From: an uncultured Verrucomicrobiales bacterium
GTDB lineage: Bacteria; Verrucomicrobiota; Verrucomicrobiia; Verrucomicrobiales; Akkermansiaceae
Reading direction: 5' to 3'
DNA length: 16,188 nucleotides
Assembly: GCA_937916135.1 (NCBI GenBank)
Contig: CALFTQ010000099.1
Coordinates: 1 to 16,188 of the forward strand
Below, piece after piece: positions 1 through 6,254 of this stretch. Position 1 is the stretch's first letter; every line of letters starts with the position of its first letter. The notes under the pieces are model-generated. The model did not search any database, was not told where the DNA came from, and saw only the letters and a program-made list of their open reading frames with translations. The translations under genes and the position numbers were made by a program.

Positions 1-51
1 TTCCAAAATGTTGCTGATGTTTCTATTGCTTACCAAATCTTTGGGACACAT
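1..51. repeat. Right end of a dispersed MITE-like repeat, cut by the window edge
   Basis: Bases 1-51 match 2025-2075, the right end of the complete element further on, with only two visible differences (at 27 and 50). The copy ends in the same terminal inverted repeat, CTTTGGGACAC. The rest of this copy lies outside the window. The family is therefore present at least three times in about 16 kb. Confidence 0.8.
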
Positions 52-83
52 GTGGATTTTTGGAGCAATCCCGCATTAGTTGC

Positions 84-113
84 TTGACGCGAATGCCGCT
101 TTTGTGATAGGAT
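84..113 (+). promoter_or_regulatory. Probable sigma-70-type promoter of the carboxyltransferase gene
   Basis: TTGACG (84-89) and TAGGAT (108-113) are separated by 18 bases. Transcription would begin near 120 and leave a leader of about 36 bases before the ATG at 156. No clear Shine-Dalgarno sequence precedes the ATG. The call rests on box similarity and spacing only. Confidence 0.5.
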
Positions 114-155
114 TAGGGCATAGAATCACGTACTTCAAGTAAGAATTTTAAAGAT

Positions 156-1655
156 ATGAAACCTGCAACATTCAACTGCACCGTACTGCGCGACGGCCAC
201 CAGTCCCTGGCGGCTACCCGTATGTCCACCGAGCAGATGCTCGAAATTGCCCCCATTCTGGACACCATGGGCTTCTCCGCTCTGGAAACCTGGGGCGGCG
301 CTTCCATCGACTCCGGCCTCCGCTTCCTCGGTGAACACCCGTTCGACCGTCTGGACACCCTCAAGAAGCTGGCTCCCAAGACCCCGCACATGATGCTGCT
401 GCGCGGCCAGAACCTCGTGGGCTACACCCACTATGCCGATGACGTGGTGGAAGCCTTCGTGAAGCTGAGCGCCAAGCACGGCATGAACATCTTCCGTATC
501 TTTGACTGCCTGAACGACCCGCAGAACATGCGCACCTCCATCAAGGCCGCCAAGGAAGCCGGTGCCCAGGCCCACGGCACCATCTGCTACACCACCTCCC
601 CGGTGCACAACCTGGAGTACTTCGCCAAGCTGGCCAAGGAAATCGCCGATATGGGCGCCGATGCCATCGTCATCAAGGATATGGCCGGCCTTATTCCCCC
701 GGCAGAGACCGCTGCCCTGACCAAGGCCATCAAGGATGCCACCAACCTTCCCGTGTGGATTCACACCCACGAGACCGCCGGTCTCGGCGCCGCCACCTAT
801 GTGGCCGGTATCAATGCCGGTGCTGATGCCGTGGACGTGTCCATCGCTCCCTTCGCCAATGGTACCGGCCAGCCGGACTGCATGCGCATGCTCGCCCTCA
901 TGAACGGCTACGAGCGCGCCCCGAAGCTGGAGGACGAGGCCGACTTCAAGAAGAAGCTTTCCGAAATCTCCGCCATGCTGCAGCCGGTGTACGACAGCCT
1001 GTCCCGCTTCACCAGCCACGCCAACGAAATCGTGAACAGCGATACGCTGCGCTACCAGGTGCCCGGCGGCATGCTTTCCAACTTCCGCAGCCAGCTGAAG
1101 GAGATGAACATGACCGATAAGTTCGAGGAAGTGTTCGCCGAAATCCCCGTGGTGCGCGAGGCTCTGGGCTGGATTCCGCTGGTGACCCCCACTTCCCAGA
1201 TTGTGGGTGTGCAGGCCATGATGAACGTGAAGTTCGGCCGCTGGAAGAACATCACCCCGCAGTGCGCCGATGTGGCTCTGGGCTACTACGGCCGCACCCC
1301 CGCCCCCGTGGATCCCGAGCTGCAGGCCCTCTGCGCCAAGAAGATGGGCAAGGAACCCATCACCTGCCGCCCCGCCGATCTCATCAAGCCCGGCATGCAG
1401 GACCTGCGCGACAAGCTCGCTGCCAAGGGTATGCCCGCTACGGATGAGAACTGCGTCATCTACTGCATGTTCCCGCAGCAGCTGGAAGACTACTATGCCG
1501 GCAAGAAGCCCGAGCCGCCCACCACTCCCAAGCAGGAGAACTTCGGCGCTCCCGCCGCCCTCTCCACCGTGGGTGTGGCTGCCGCCATCTCCGGCCGCAA
1601 CATGAAGCTCAACATCATGGGCCGCGAGTACGACGTGACCATCGAGGAGAAGTAA
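156..1655 (+). CDS. oadA: Carboxyltransferase subunit of a biotin-dependent decarboxylase/carboxylase (OadA/PycB-like), no biotin domain
   Basis: This 499-residue protein is the carboxyltransferase subunit of the oxaloacetate decarboxylase alpha / pyruvate carboxylase B family. Such enzymes move CO2 between oxaloacetate and a biotin prosthetic group. The TIM barrel shows the metal/substrate motif LRDGHQSL (D13), the carbamylated-lysine motif VIKDMAG (K174) and the metal-binding pair IHTHETAG (H203, H205). The PYC/OADA helical domain follows to about residue 440. Many family members end in a biotinyl domain with an AMKM-type lysine. This one stops at about the first strand of that domain (MGREYDVTIEEK), so biotin must be carried by a separate protein. 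In Akkermansia-like fermenters such an enzyme would serve the oxaloacetate or methylmalonyl-CoA steps to succinate and propionate (inference). It appears monocistronic: promoter upstream, hairpin downstream. Oxaloacetate decarboxylase, pyruvate carboxylase B and transcarboxylase 5S subunit cannot be told apart from sequence alone. Confidence 0.88.
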   Translation: MKPATFNCTVLRDGHQSLAATRMSTEQMLEIAPILDTMGFSALETWGGASIDSGLRFLGEHPFDRLDTLKKLAPKTPHMMLLRGQNLVGYTHYADDVVEAFVKLSAKHGMNIFRIFDCLNDPQNMRTSIKAAKEAGAQAHGTICYTTSPVHNLEYFAKLAKEIADMGADAIVIKDMAGLIPPAETAALTKAIKDATNLPVWIHTHETAGLGAATYVAGINAGADAVDVSIAPFANGTGQPDCMRMLALMNGYERAPKLEDEADFKKKLSEISAMLQPVYDSLSRFTSHANEIVNSDTLRYQVPGGMLSNFRSQLKEMNMTDKFEEVFAEIPVVREALGWIPLVTPTSQIVGVQAMMNVKFGRWKNITPQCADVALGYYGRTPAPVDPELQALCAKKMGKEPITCRPADLIKPGMQDLRDKLAAKGMPATDENCVIYCMFPQQLEDYYAGKKPEPPTTPKQENFGAPAALSTVGVAAAISGRNMKLNIMGREYDVTIEEK

Positions 1656-1687
1656 TTCTCCCGCGGTTCACATCCCCGCATCATTTC

Positions 1688-1720
1688 AACGCTGCGATTC
1701 CCACCGGGAATCGCAGCGTT
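1688..1720 (+). terminator. Perfect 15-bp hairpin behind the carboxyltransferase gene
   Basis: AACGCTGCGATTCCC (1688-1702), a three-base loop, and GGGAATCGCAGCGTT (1706-1720) form a perfect stem 32 bases after the stop codon. No T-tract follows on +; the next bases are TGCGAT and a run of seven G. It may terminate poorly by itself or act as an mRNA 3' stabiliser. Confidence 0.7.
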
Positions 1721-1750
1721 TGCGATGGGGGGGCCGCCATGCAGAAAAAA

Positions 1751-1840
1751 GGGAATTTGAGGGGAAACTTTGTCGGAGCACGGGACTTCAGTCCCGAAAT
1801 CACGGTGCATTTAATCAGGACTGGCGTCCCGGGCTTCGAT
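1751..1840. repeat. Degenerate palindromic fragment of the MITE-like family
   Basis: The stretch GGAATTTG...GTCGGAGCACGGGACTTCAGTCCCG is an inverted copy of the inner right part of the complete element at 1858-2075. The second arm (AGGACTGGCGTCCCGGGCTTCGAT) has drifted from GGGACTGAAGTCCCGTGCTCCGAC. It lacks the terminal inverted repeats, so it looks like an older solo hairpin or a remnant beside which the complete element inserted. Confidence 0.7.
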
Positions 1841-1846
1841 ACTGCC

Positions 1847-2086
1847 GGCTTTTTAGCCACACGTGTCCCAAAGTTTGAGTATTAATCTCGATAAATGGGA
1901 ATTTGTCGTTGTCGGGGCACGGGACTTCAGTCCCGAAATAACGGTGCTTCCAATCGGGACTGAAGTCCCGTGCTCCGACAGAGTTCCCCCACAAATTCCG
2001 ATTTGTCGAGCAGATAGGGGCTTCTTCCAAAATGTTGCTGATGTTTCTATAGCTTACCAAATCTTTGGGACACGTGGCTTTTTAGC
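1847..2086. mobile_element. Complete non-coding MITE-like element with terminal inverted repeats and an 11-bp direct repeat
   Basis: The core (1858-2075) starts with CACACGTGTCCCAAAG and ends with CTTTGGGACACGT, so ACGTGTCCCAAAG is its terminal inverted repeat. GGCTTTTTAGC lies directly outside both ends (1847-1857 and 2076-2086) and looks like a target-site duplication. The centre (1911-1979) is a large hairpin with 26-base arms and a 17-base loop. The arms contain CGGGACTTCAGTCCCG, itself palindromic, and have one wobble mismatch. Nothing inside looks like a gene, so movement would need a transposase supplied elsewhere. Together with the terminator and the solo fragment it fills the gap between the carboxyltransferase gene and ispG. 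Confidence 0.8.
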
Positions 2087-2105
2087 AGGGCCGTTGTGTT
2101 CAGAC

Positions 2106-2134
2106 TTGAAAAAGCGCCGCATTGGGAGTAGACT
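2106..2134 (+). promoter_or_regulatory. Probable ispG promoter giving a leaderless transcript
   Basis: TTGAAA (2106-2111) and TAGACT (2129-2134) are 17 bases apart. Only six bases separate the -10 box from the ATG at 2141, so the expected transcription start falls on or next to the start codon. There is no Shine-Dalgarno sequence. The promoter begins 20 bases beyond the MITE-like element and its direct repeat. Confidence 0.6.
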
Positions 2135-2140
2135 CAGGGC

Positions 2141-3883
2141 ATGAGCACGCTTCATTGCCCGAGTCTGTACCAGTATACGCGCCGCCTTACCCGCGAGGTT
2201 ATGGTGGGAAATGTGGGGATTGGTGGCACCAATCCCATCCGCATCCAGTCCATGCTGACCAGCGACACGCTGGATACGGCGGGCTGCGTCCGCGAATCGC
2301 TGGCACTGGCCGAGGCCGGGTGTGAAATCATCCGTCTGACTGCGCAGACCAAGGTGTATGCCGCCAATCTGGAGAACATTTCCCGCGAGCTGCGCGCCGC
2401 CGGGTGCAACGTGCCGCTGGTGGCAGATATCCACTTCAAGCCGGATGCCGCCATGGAGGCCGCCAAGTGGGTGGAGAAAATCCGCGTGAATCCCGGCAAC
2501 TTCGTGGATAAGAAGAAGTTTGTGGAGCGTGATTACACGGATTACGAGTACGAGGAGGAAATCGAGAAAATCCGCACGGCATTCACGCCGCTCGTGCTCT
2601 TCTGCAAGGAACATGGCCGAGCCATGCGCCTGGGCGCCAACCACGGCTCGCTTTCTGACCGCATCCTGAACCGCTACGGCGACACGCCCGATGGCATGGT
2701 GGAAAGCGCGCTGGAGTTTGCCCGCATTGCCCGCGAGCTGGATTACCACCAGCTGGTTTTCTCCATGAAGTCCTCCAACGTGAAGGTGATGATTCAGGCC
2801 TACCGCCTGCTGGTGAAGCGCCTGGCCGAGGAGGGGCTCGATTGGAACTACCCCATCCACCTGGGCGTGACCGAGGCCGGCGAGGGCGAGGATGCCCGCA
2901 TCAAGAGCGCTACCGGCGTGGGCTCCCTGCTGGCCGATGGTATCGGCGATACCCTGCGCGTCTCTCTGACTGAGGACCCGGTGTACGAGATTGCCCCCGG
3001 TTTTGAGCTGGCGGCTCCCTACCAGCCCGGTGTGGTGCAGTCTGCCGCTCCGCTGGCTGTGGAGGCACCGGATGCCTTTAACCCCTTTGAATTCAACAAG
3101 CGCAAGGCCGAGCTCATCACCCGCGGCGGGGTGAGCCTGGGCTGGAATGAACCGGTGCGCGTGGTGCTGCCGGAGGCCGCCTGCAAGGCGCTCGACCCCG
3201 CCGTGATGAAGGACTTCATGCCGGAAATCTCGTATGAGGACTGCGCCCCGGTGGAGATTGACCCGCGCGATGCCGCCGCCACCGCCGCCCTGGCCGAGGC
3301 TCCTGCCACGCTGGTCACGGTGAAGGATGGTATTGATATGCCGGTGGTGCAGGCCTTCCGTCTGCTGGCCGCTGTCATCCCGACCCGCCACAGCATTCTG
3401 CTCAAGGATACCCTCTGCAACGGGCTGGATTCCCTCTCTGCCCCCATGGCCGGCGGTGTGAATGCCGGTGCGCTGCTTTGCGACGGCATCGGCAACGCCG
3501 TGCTCGTGCGCCGCGAGACCGCCCCCGACAAAGCCGCCCGCCTGGGCTTCAACATCCTGCAGGCCGCCGGTGTGCGCCTGAGCAAGACCGAGTACGTTTC
3601 CTGCCCGTCCTGCGGCCGCACGCACTACAACATCCAGGAAGCCGCGGCCCGCATCCGCGAGGCCACCGGCCACCTGAAAGGCGTCAAAATCGCCATCATG
3701 GGCTGCATCGTGAACGGCCCCGGCGAAATGAGCGATGCCGATTTCGGCTACGTGGGCGGCGCCCCGAACAAGATAAACCTTTACGTGGGCCACACCCCGG
3801 TGGTGATGAACATTCCGCAGGAGGAGGCCGTGCAGCACCTCGTGCAGTTGATTAAGGACCACGGAAGGTGGGTTGAGCCCTGA
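2141..3883 (+). CDS. ispG: 4-hydroxy-3-methylbut-2-en-1-yl diphosphate synthase IspG (GcpE), large insertion-type form
   Basis: IspG converts methylerythritol cyclodiphosphate to HMBPP, the penultimate step of the MEP isoprenoid pathway, using a [4Fe-4S] cluster and reduced ferredoxin or flavodoxin in the cytosol. The N-terminal TIM barrel opens with VMVGNVGIGGTNPIRIQSM and contains RLGANHGSLSDRIL. The C-terminal iron-sulphur domain has SCPSCGR (C488, C491), MGCIVNGPGE (C522, E529) and NKINLYVG, matching the family's three Cys plus one Glu cluster ligands. At 580 residues it is far longer than the E. coli type (about 370). The extra middle domain (roughly residues 280-480) is known from plants, chlamydiae, Bacteroidetes and Verrucomicrobia. 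The start at 2141 fits the promoter six bases upstream. The last 54 bases including the stop codon are repeated exactly at 11581-11634. Confidence 0.96.
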   Translation: MSTLHCPSLYQYTRRLTREVMVGNVGIGGTNPIRIQSMLTSDTLDTAGCVRESLALAEAGCEIIRLTAQTKVYAANLENISRELRAAGCNVPLVADIHFKPDAAMEAAKWVEKIRVNPGNFVDKKKFVERDYTDYEYEEEIEKIRTAFTPLVLFCKEHGRAMRLGANHGSLSDRILNRYGDTPDGMVESALEFARIARELDYHQLVFSMKSSNVKVMIQAYRLLVKRLAEEGLDWNYPIHLGVTEAGEGEDARIKSATGVGSLLADGIGDTLRVSLTEDPVYEIAPGFELAAPYQPGVVQSAAPLAVEAPDAFNPFEFNKRKAELITRGGVSLGWNEPVRVVLPEAACKALDPAVMKDFMPEISYEDCAPVEIDPRDAAATAALAEAPATLVTVKDGIDMPVVQAFRLLAAVIPTRHSILLKDTLCNGLDSLSAPMAGGVNAGALLCDGIGNAVLVRRETAPDKAARLGFNILQAAGVRLSKTEYVSCPSCGRTHYNIQEAAARIREATGHLKGVKIAIMGCIVNGPGEMSDADFGYVGGAPNKINLYVGHTPVVMNIPQEEAVQHLVQLIKDHGRWVEP

Positions 3884-3884
3884 G
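3831..3884 (+). repeat. Left copy of a 54-bp direct repeat made of the ispG 3' end (possible attL)
   Basis: The sequence from TGCAGCACCT to CCCTGAG is identical to 11581-11634 and diverges on both sides (3830 G versus C; 3885 T versus G). It encodes the last residues of IspG and its stop codon. The two copies enclose the six-gene run, as attachment sites do when an element integrates at a gene 3' end and restores it. Confidence 0.85.
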
Positions 3885-3990
3885 TCTGTCGCCCCTGGTG
3901 GCAGATTGCGTCGTGGCGCAGCCACGGTTTTGTCCGCGAAGCGGATTTCGTCCAGCCCCACCCCCAAAAAAAAGGGGGGGCTGGATTTCC
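3884..3990. repeat. Degenerate hairpin array (array C) directly after the ispG stop codon
   Basis: Consecutive small hairpins are joined by short separators resembling the GATATCGTC of the two full arrays: GATTGCGTC, GGTTTTGTC and GATTTCGTC. The stems include CGTGGC-GCA-GCCACG, CCGC-GAA-GCGG and a long G/C stem at 3952-3984 with an A8 loop (CCAGCCCC pairing with GGGGCTGG). Position and strong stems suggest that it ends or protects the ispG transcript. Confidence 0.65.
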
Positions 3991-4026
3991 GATTTTTCTC
4001 GGGGCTGATACCCATGCAGAAATTAC

Positions 4027-4054
4027 TTGCTTTATTTTAGCAAAATGTTACACT
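4027..4054 (+). promoter_or_regulatory. Probable promoter of the six-gene island operon
   Basis: TTGCTT (4027-4032) and TACACT (4049-4054) are 16 bases apart in an AT-rich stretch. The -10 box ends six bases before the GTG at 4061, the same distance as at ispG. The transcript is therefore probably leaderless from 4061, or has a short leader if the ATG at 4085 is used. Confidence 0.55.
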
Positions 4055-4060
4055 GAAATC

Positions 4061-4534
4061 GTGAGTGAATGCATCACAAAACATATGAATACGAATGAAG
4101 GTTACGGGACGGACGACAGGGAGATGACGGAGTGGAAGCTTAGTCAGCTATTCAAGTTGCAGGCGGAGCTAGCAACCTTTGGCAGCAAGTGTGTTCCCGT
4201 GTGGAATAAGGTGCTTACTGCGGAGCAGGTGAAGCTGGAGGTAGGTGAGAATAAATCTGCCAGTTTGTCTCATATCTATGCGGAGATGTGGTATGCAGCT
4301 CGAAATGGATGCACCGATATTGTTGAACACGCTACCAAGGAAAACAGAGAACTCTGCAGCTGGTTGCTGGATAAGCGTTTCTCTCTTCGTAAGGAGCTGG
4401 AGGAGTACGGTAAGAAAATCCTGCCGGAGCTTGCAGCTGCGCTGGAGGATGATAGCGAAACGCTGCGGATGACGGATAAGTATTGGCGTGAGTCCTGGCT
4501 GCAGGCATTGAGAATGGTGACTGACAAGCTCTGA
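4061..4534 (+). CDS. Small helical protein of unknown function, first gene of the island operon
   Basis: This 157-residue protein is not recognised. It is predicted to be mostly helical and charged, with no signal peptide, membrane segment or catalytic motif that I can see. The GTG at 4061 is chosen because the -10 box lies six bases upstream, as for ispG. In-frame ATGs at 4085 and 4124 are alternatives, and the first nine residues should be treated as uncertain. The gene ends five bases before the next start, so the two are co-transcribed and probably coupled. As the first of six one-directional genes including an HerA-type ATPase and an HNH protein, it may be an accessory or regulatory subunit; that is inference from position only. 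Confidence 0.7.
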   Translation: MSECITKHMNTNEGYGTDDREMTEWKLSQLFKLQAELATFGSKCVPVWNKVLTAEQVKLEVGENKSASLSHIYAEMWYAARNGCTDIVEHATKENRELCSWLLDKRFSLRKELEEYGKKILPELAAALEDDSETLRMTDKYWRESWLQALRMVTDKL

Positions 4535-4539
4535 GCTGT

Positions 4540-5331
4540 ATGGGCGATTGTGCTGAGAATATAGCCTTGTTCGCTGAGCATAAGGAGACTTATGATGCCT
4601 TGCTGGCTGAGGCTCGCGCCTTGCGTGAGGAGGAAATCCGGATGGCTCAGGCGTTTTCTGAGTTGCCACCGGCGCTGGCAACTGCGGAGAATTTTCAGCT
4701 CTTCATGAGGGATATTCATCATGCTCATGAAGAGCTGAGGAAACGACTGGATGCCCTGAGTGATGAACATGTGGGGCAGAAACTGGAGGATGCGAAGACC
4801 CGCTGGCAGGGGGTACGCGAGCGACTGGAGTCCGTATTACACGATACTTGTGAGGAGTGGATGCCTCCGAGAGATACCTTAGGATTCCTTGCTTGCGCCA
4901 ACGAATATGTAAAGAAAGATATCGAGCGTGTTGAGCAACGGTTGCAGAATCTTTGTGATAGCCTGCCTGCCTTGCAGGATGCATGTGTTCAGGATTTGCG
5001 GAATCATAATACATTGATTTCAAAAGAGAGTGCCGTTATCAGAGCGACTAACAATAACGGCATTGCAGCCGTGAACTGGCCATGGAACACGACCTCGGTG
5101 CAGTTTTTGCATGATGCTAATGGTCAGTTGAGTACCCTCGATAATCATCAGCGTGCTCTGAGTGCGAAGATAGAGGAAATGAACGGTAAGTTTTCTCAAC
5201 TTGTTAAGGAGTTATGTGAAATTAAATCCGGATTGCGGGTTCCTGTTGAGAAATATGAGCCTGTTCGCAGTCGCGTGGGAGAGAACTCCCCTCTGGCGAA
5301 GTTAATTGACTATCTGAACGACAATTGCTAA
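4540..5331 (+). CDS. Coiled-coil protein of unknown function, second gene of the island operon
   Basis: This 263-residue protein has no recognised domain. Most of it reads as long amphipathic helices with heptad-like Leu/Ala spacing, notably about residues 10-45, 60-105, 125-160 and 205-235. This suggests a coiled-coil or structural subunit. A short break around residues 170-185 contains ATNNNGIAAVNWPWNTT. There is no signal peptide or membrane segment. The ATG at 4540 follows the previous stop by five bases and lacks a strong ribosome binding site, consistent with translational coupling. Eight bases separate its stop from the ATG of the next gene. A role as scaffold for the ATPase or the HNH protein is possible but unproven. 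Confidence 0.75.
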   Translation: MGDCAENIALFAEHKETYDALLAEARALREEEIRMAQAFSELPPALATAENFQLFMRDIHHAHEELRKRLDALSDEHVGQKLEDAKTRWQGVRERLESVLHDTCEEWMPPRDTLGFLACANEYVKKDIERVEQRLQNLCDSLPALQDACVQDLRNHNTLISKESAVIRATNNNGIAAVNWPWNTTSVQFLHDANGQLSTLDNHQRALSAKIEEMNGKFSQLVKELCEIKSGLRVPVEKYEPVRSRVGENSPLAKLIDYLNDNC

Positions 5332-5339
5332 GCCTGGCA

Positions 5340-6254
5340 ATGGACTACAGGACACTCCTAGAACTGAGCAGAAGGCTGCGGGAACGTTACGGATTTTGTC
5401 TGGATGCTTTAAAAGCAGCAGACACTGCGTTTGATAGCCAGCGGTATGATGAAATTTTCTGGGGCGAACCGAAGGATTGGGACGAAGTAACCGATTCCCG
5501 TCAGGTGACGATAGCAAATCTGCTTCATAAGCCAGGGGCTCCCGGGGCAACCGATGAACCGGCGGAATGCTCGTATCCCCGTGTCTGTGTATCGTTTCTG
5601 GATGGTTGCTATACTGTGTATGGACACGCTGGAGAGTTGGCGGATTGGGTAACTCTGGAGCATCTGCTGCCGTATCAGGAAAATCACTATCGCCGCGAGC
5701 AGCGCGGGTATGCCGGCAACACGCCGGAGACCGCCCGGTGGATACTGGTAGGCGCGCGGAAATCGCAGGGGCATGCACCCATGCGCTGCGCCGGAACACC
5801 CCGGTATGAGCCGCGAACTCCCTGCATGGATGGCGTATCTCTGCATGCTGATTTGACATGGGATGCCCTGGTGCTGCATATCTGTGGGGAAGATCATACG
5901 CTGCACCGGTTGGAGCTGCCCCGGTGGGGCGTGAAGGCCTGCCTGCATGCTCTTGGTAATGCGGATATTGCAAGCCCCGAAAATGAGTCGCGTATAAAGC
6001 ACATGCTGGTCAAAAATCAGGTCATCCAGCTTCCTGGGGAAGATTGCCCGCTGCAGGTACGCCCGCAGGATTTGAGAATGGCTCCGTATGTTAATCGCTT
6101 GTGTCATCTTCTTCCGTATGCCCCGGAGGCAGAACTCCGACTGACGGGCTGGTTTACCGGCGCGTTGCTCCGGGCAGAGGCAGAGGCATGGCTGAGCCTG
6201 CGATACAGAAAACTGCTATTTGGCTATCCTTACGATGCGTGGAGATATGAATGA
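5340..6254 (+). CDS. Protein of unknown function, third gene of the island operon
   Basis: This protein of 304 residues is not recognised. It has a mixed alpha/beta character with many aromatic, His and Cys residues (CYTVYGHAGELADW, LVLHICGEDHTLHRLELPRWG) and ends in a basic, aromatic tail (RYRKLLFGYPYDAWRYE). No nucleotide-binding or nuclease motif, signal peptide or membrane helix is visible. The ATG at 5340 is preferred over a TTG at 5325 that would overlap the previous gene. The 3' end overlaps the ATPase start by eight bases, so its product is probably made together with the ATPase. Such tight overlap often marks subunits of one complex, which is inference here. Confidence 0.75.
   Translation: MDYRTLLELSRRLRERYGFCLDALKAADTAFDSQRYDEIFWGEPKDWDEVTDSRQVTIANLLHKPGAPGATDEPAECSYPRVCVSFLDGCYTVYGHAGELADWVTLEHLLPYQENHYRREQRGYAGNTPETARWILVGARKSQGHAPMRCAGTPRYEPRTPCMDGVSLHADLTWDALVLHICGEDHTLHRLELPRWGVKACLHALGNADIASPENESRIKHMLVKNQVIQLPGEDCPLQVRPQDLRMAPYVNRLCHLLPYAPEAELRLTGWFTGALLRAEAEAWLSLRYRKLLFGYPYDAWRYE

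Noticed and set aside
135..1019. Long open frame (294 codons) on - opposite the carboxyltransferase gene
   Set aside because: It is antisense to a clear enzyme gene, is rich in Gly, His and Val as complements of GC-biased codons are, and has no recognisable domain.
1863..2144. 93-codon open frame through the MITE-like element
   Set aside because: It translates the two arms of the palindrome into similar peptides and has no start signal; it is a product of the inverted repeat.
2054..4015. 653-codon open frame on - opposite ispG
   Set aside because: The His/Gly/Ala-rich composition is a by-product of ispG codon bias; it also runs through the hairpin array and the MITE-like element end.
3884..4060. 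tRNA or integrase gene at the island edge
   Set aside because: No cloverleaf and no recombinase-like frame is seen; only the hairpin array and a promoter are present.
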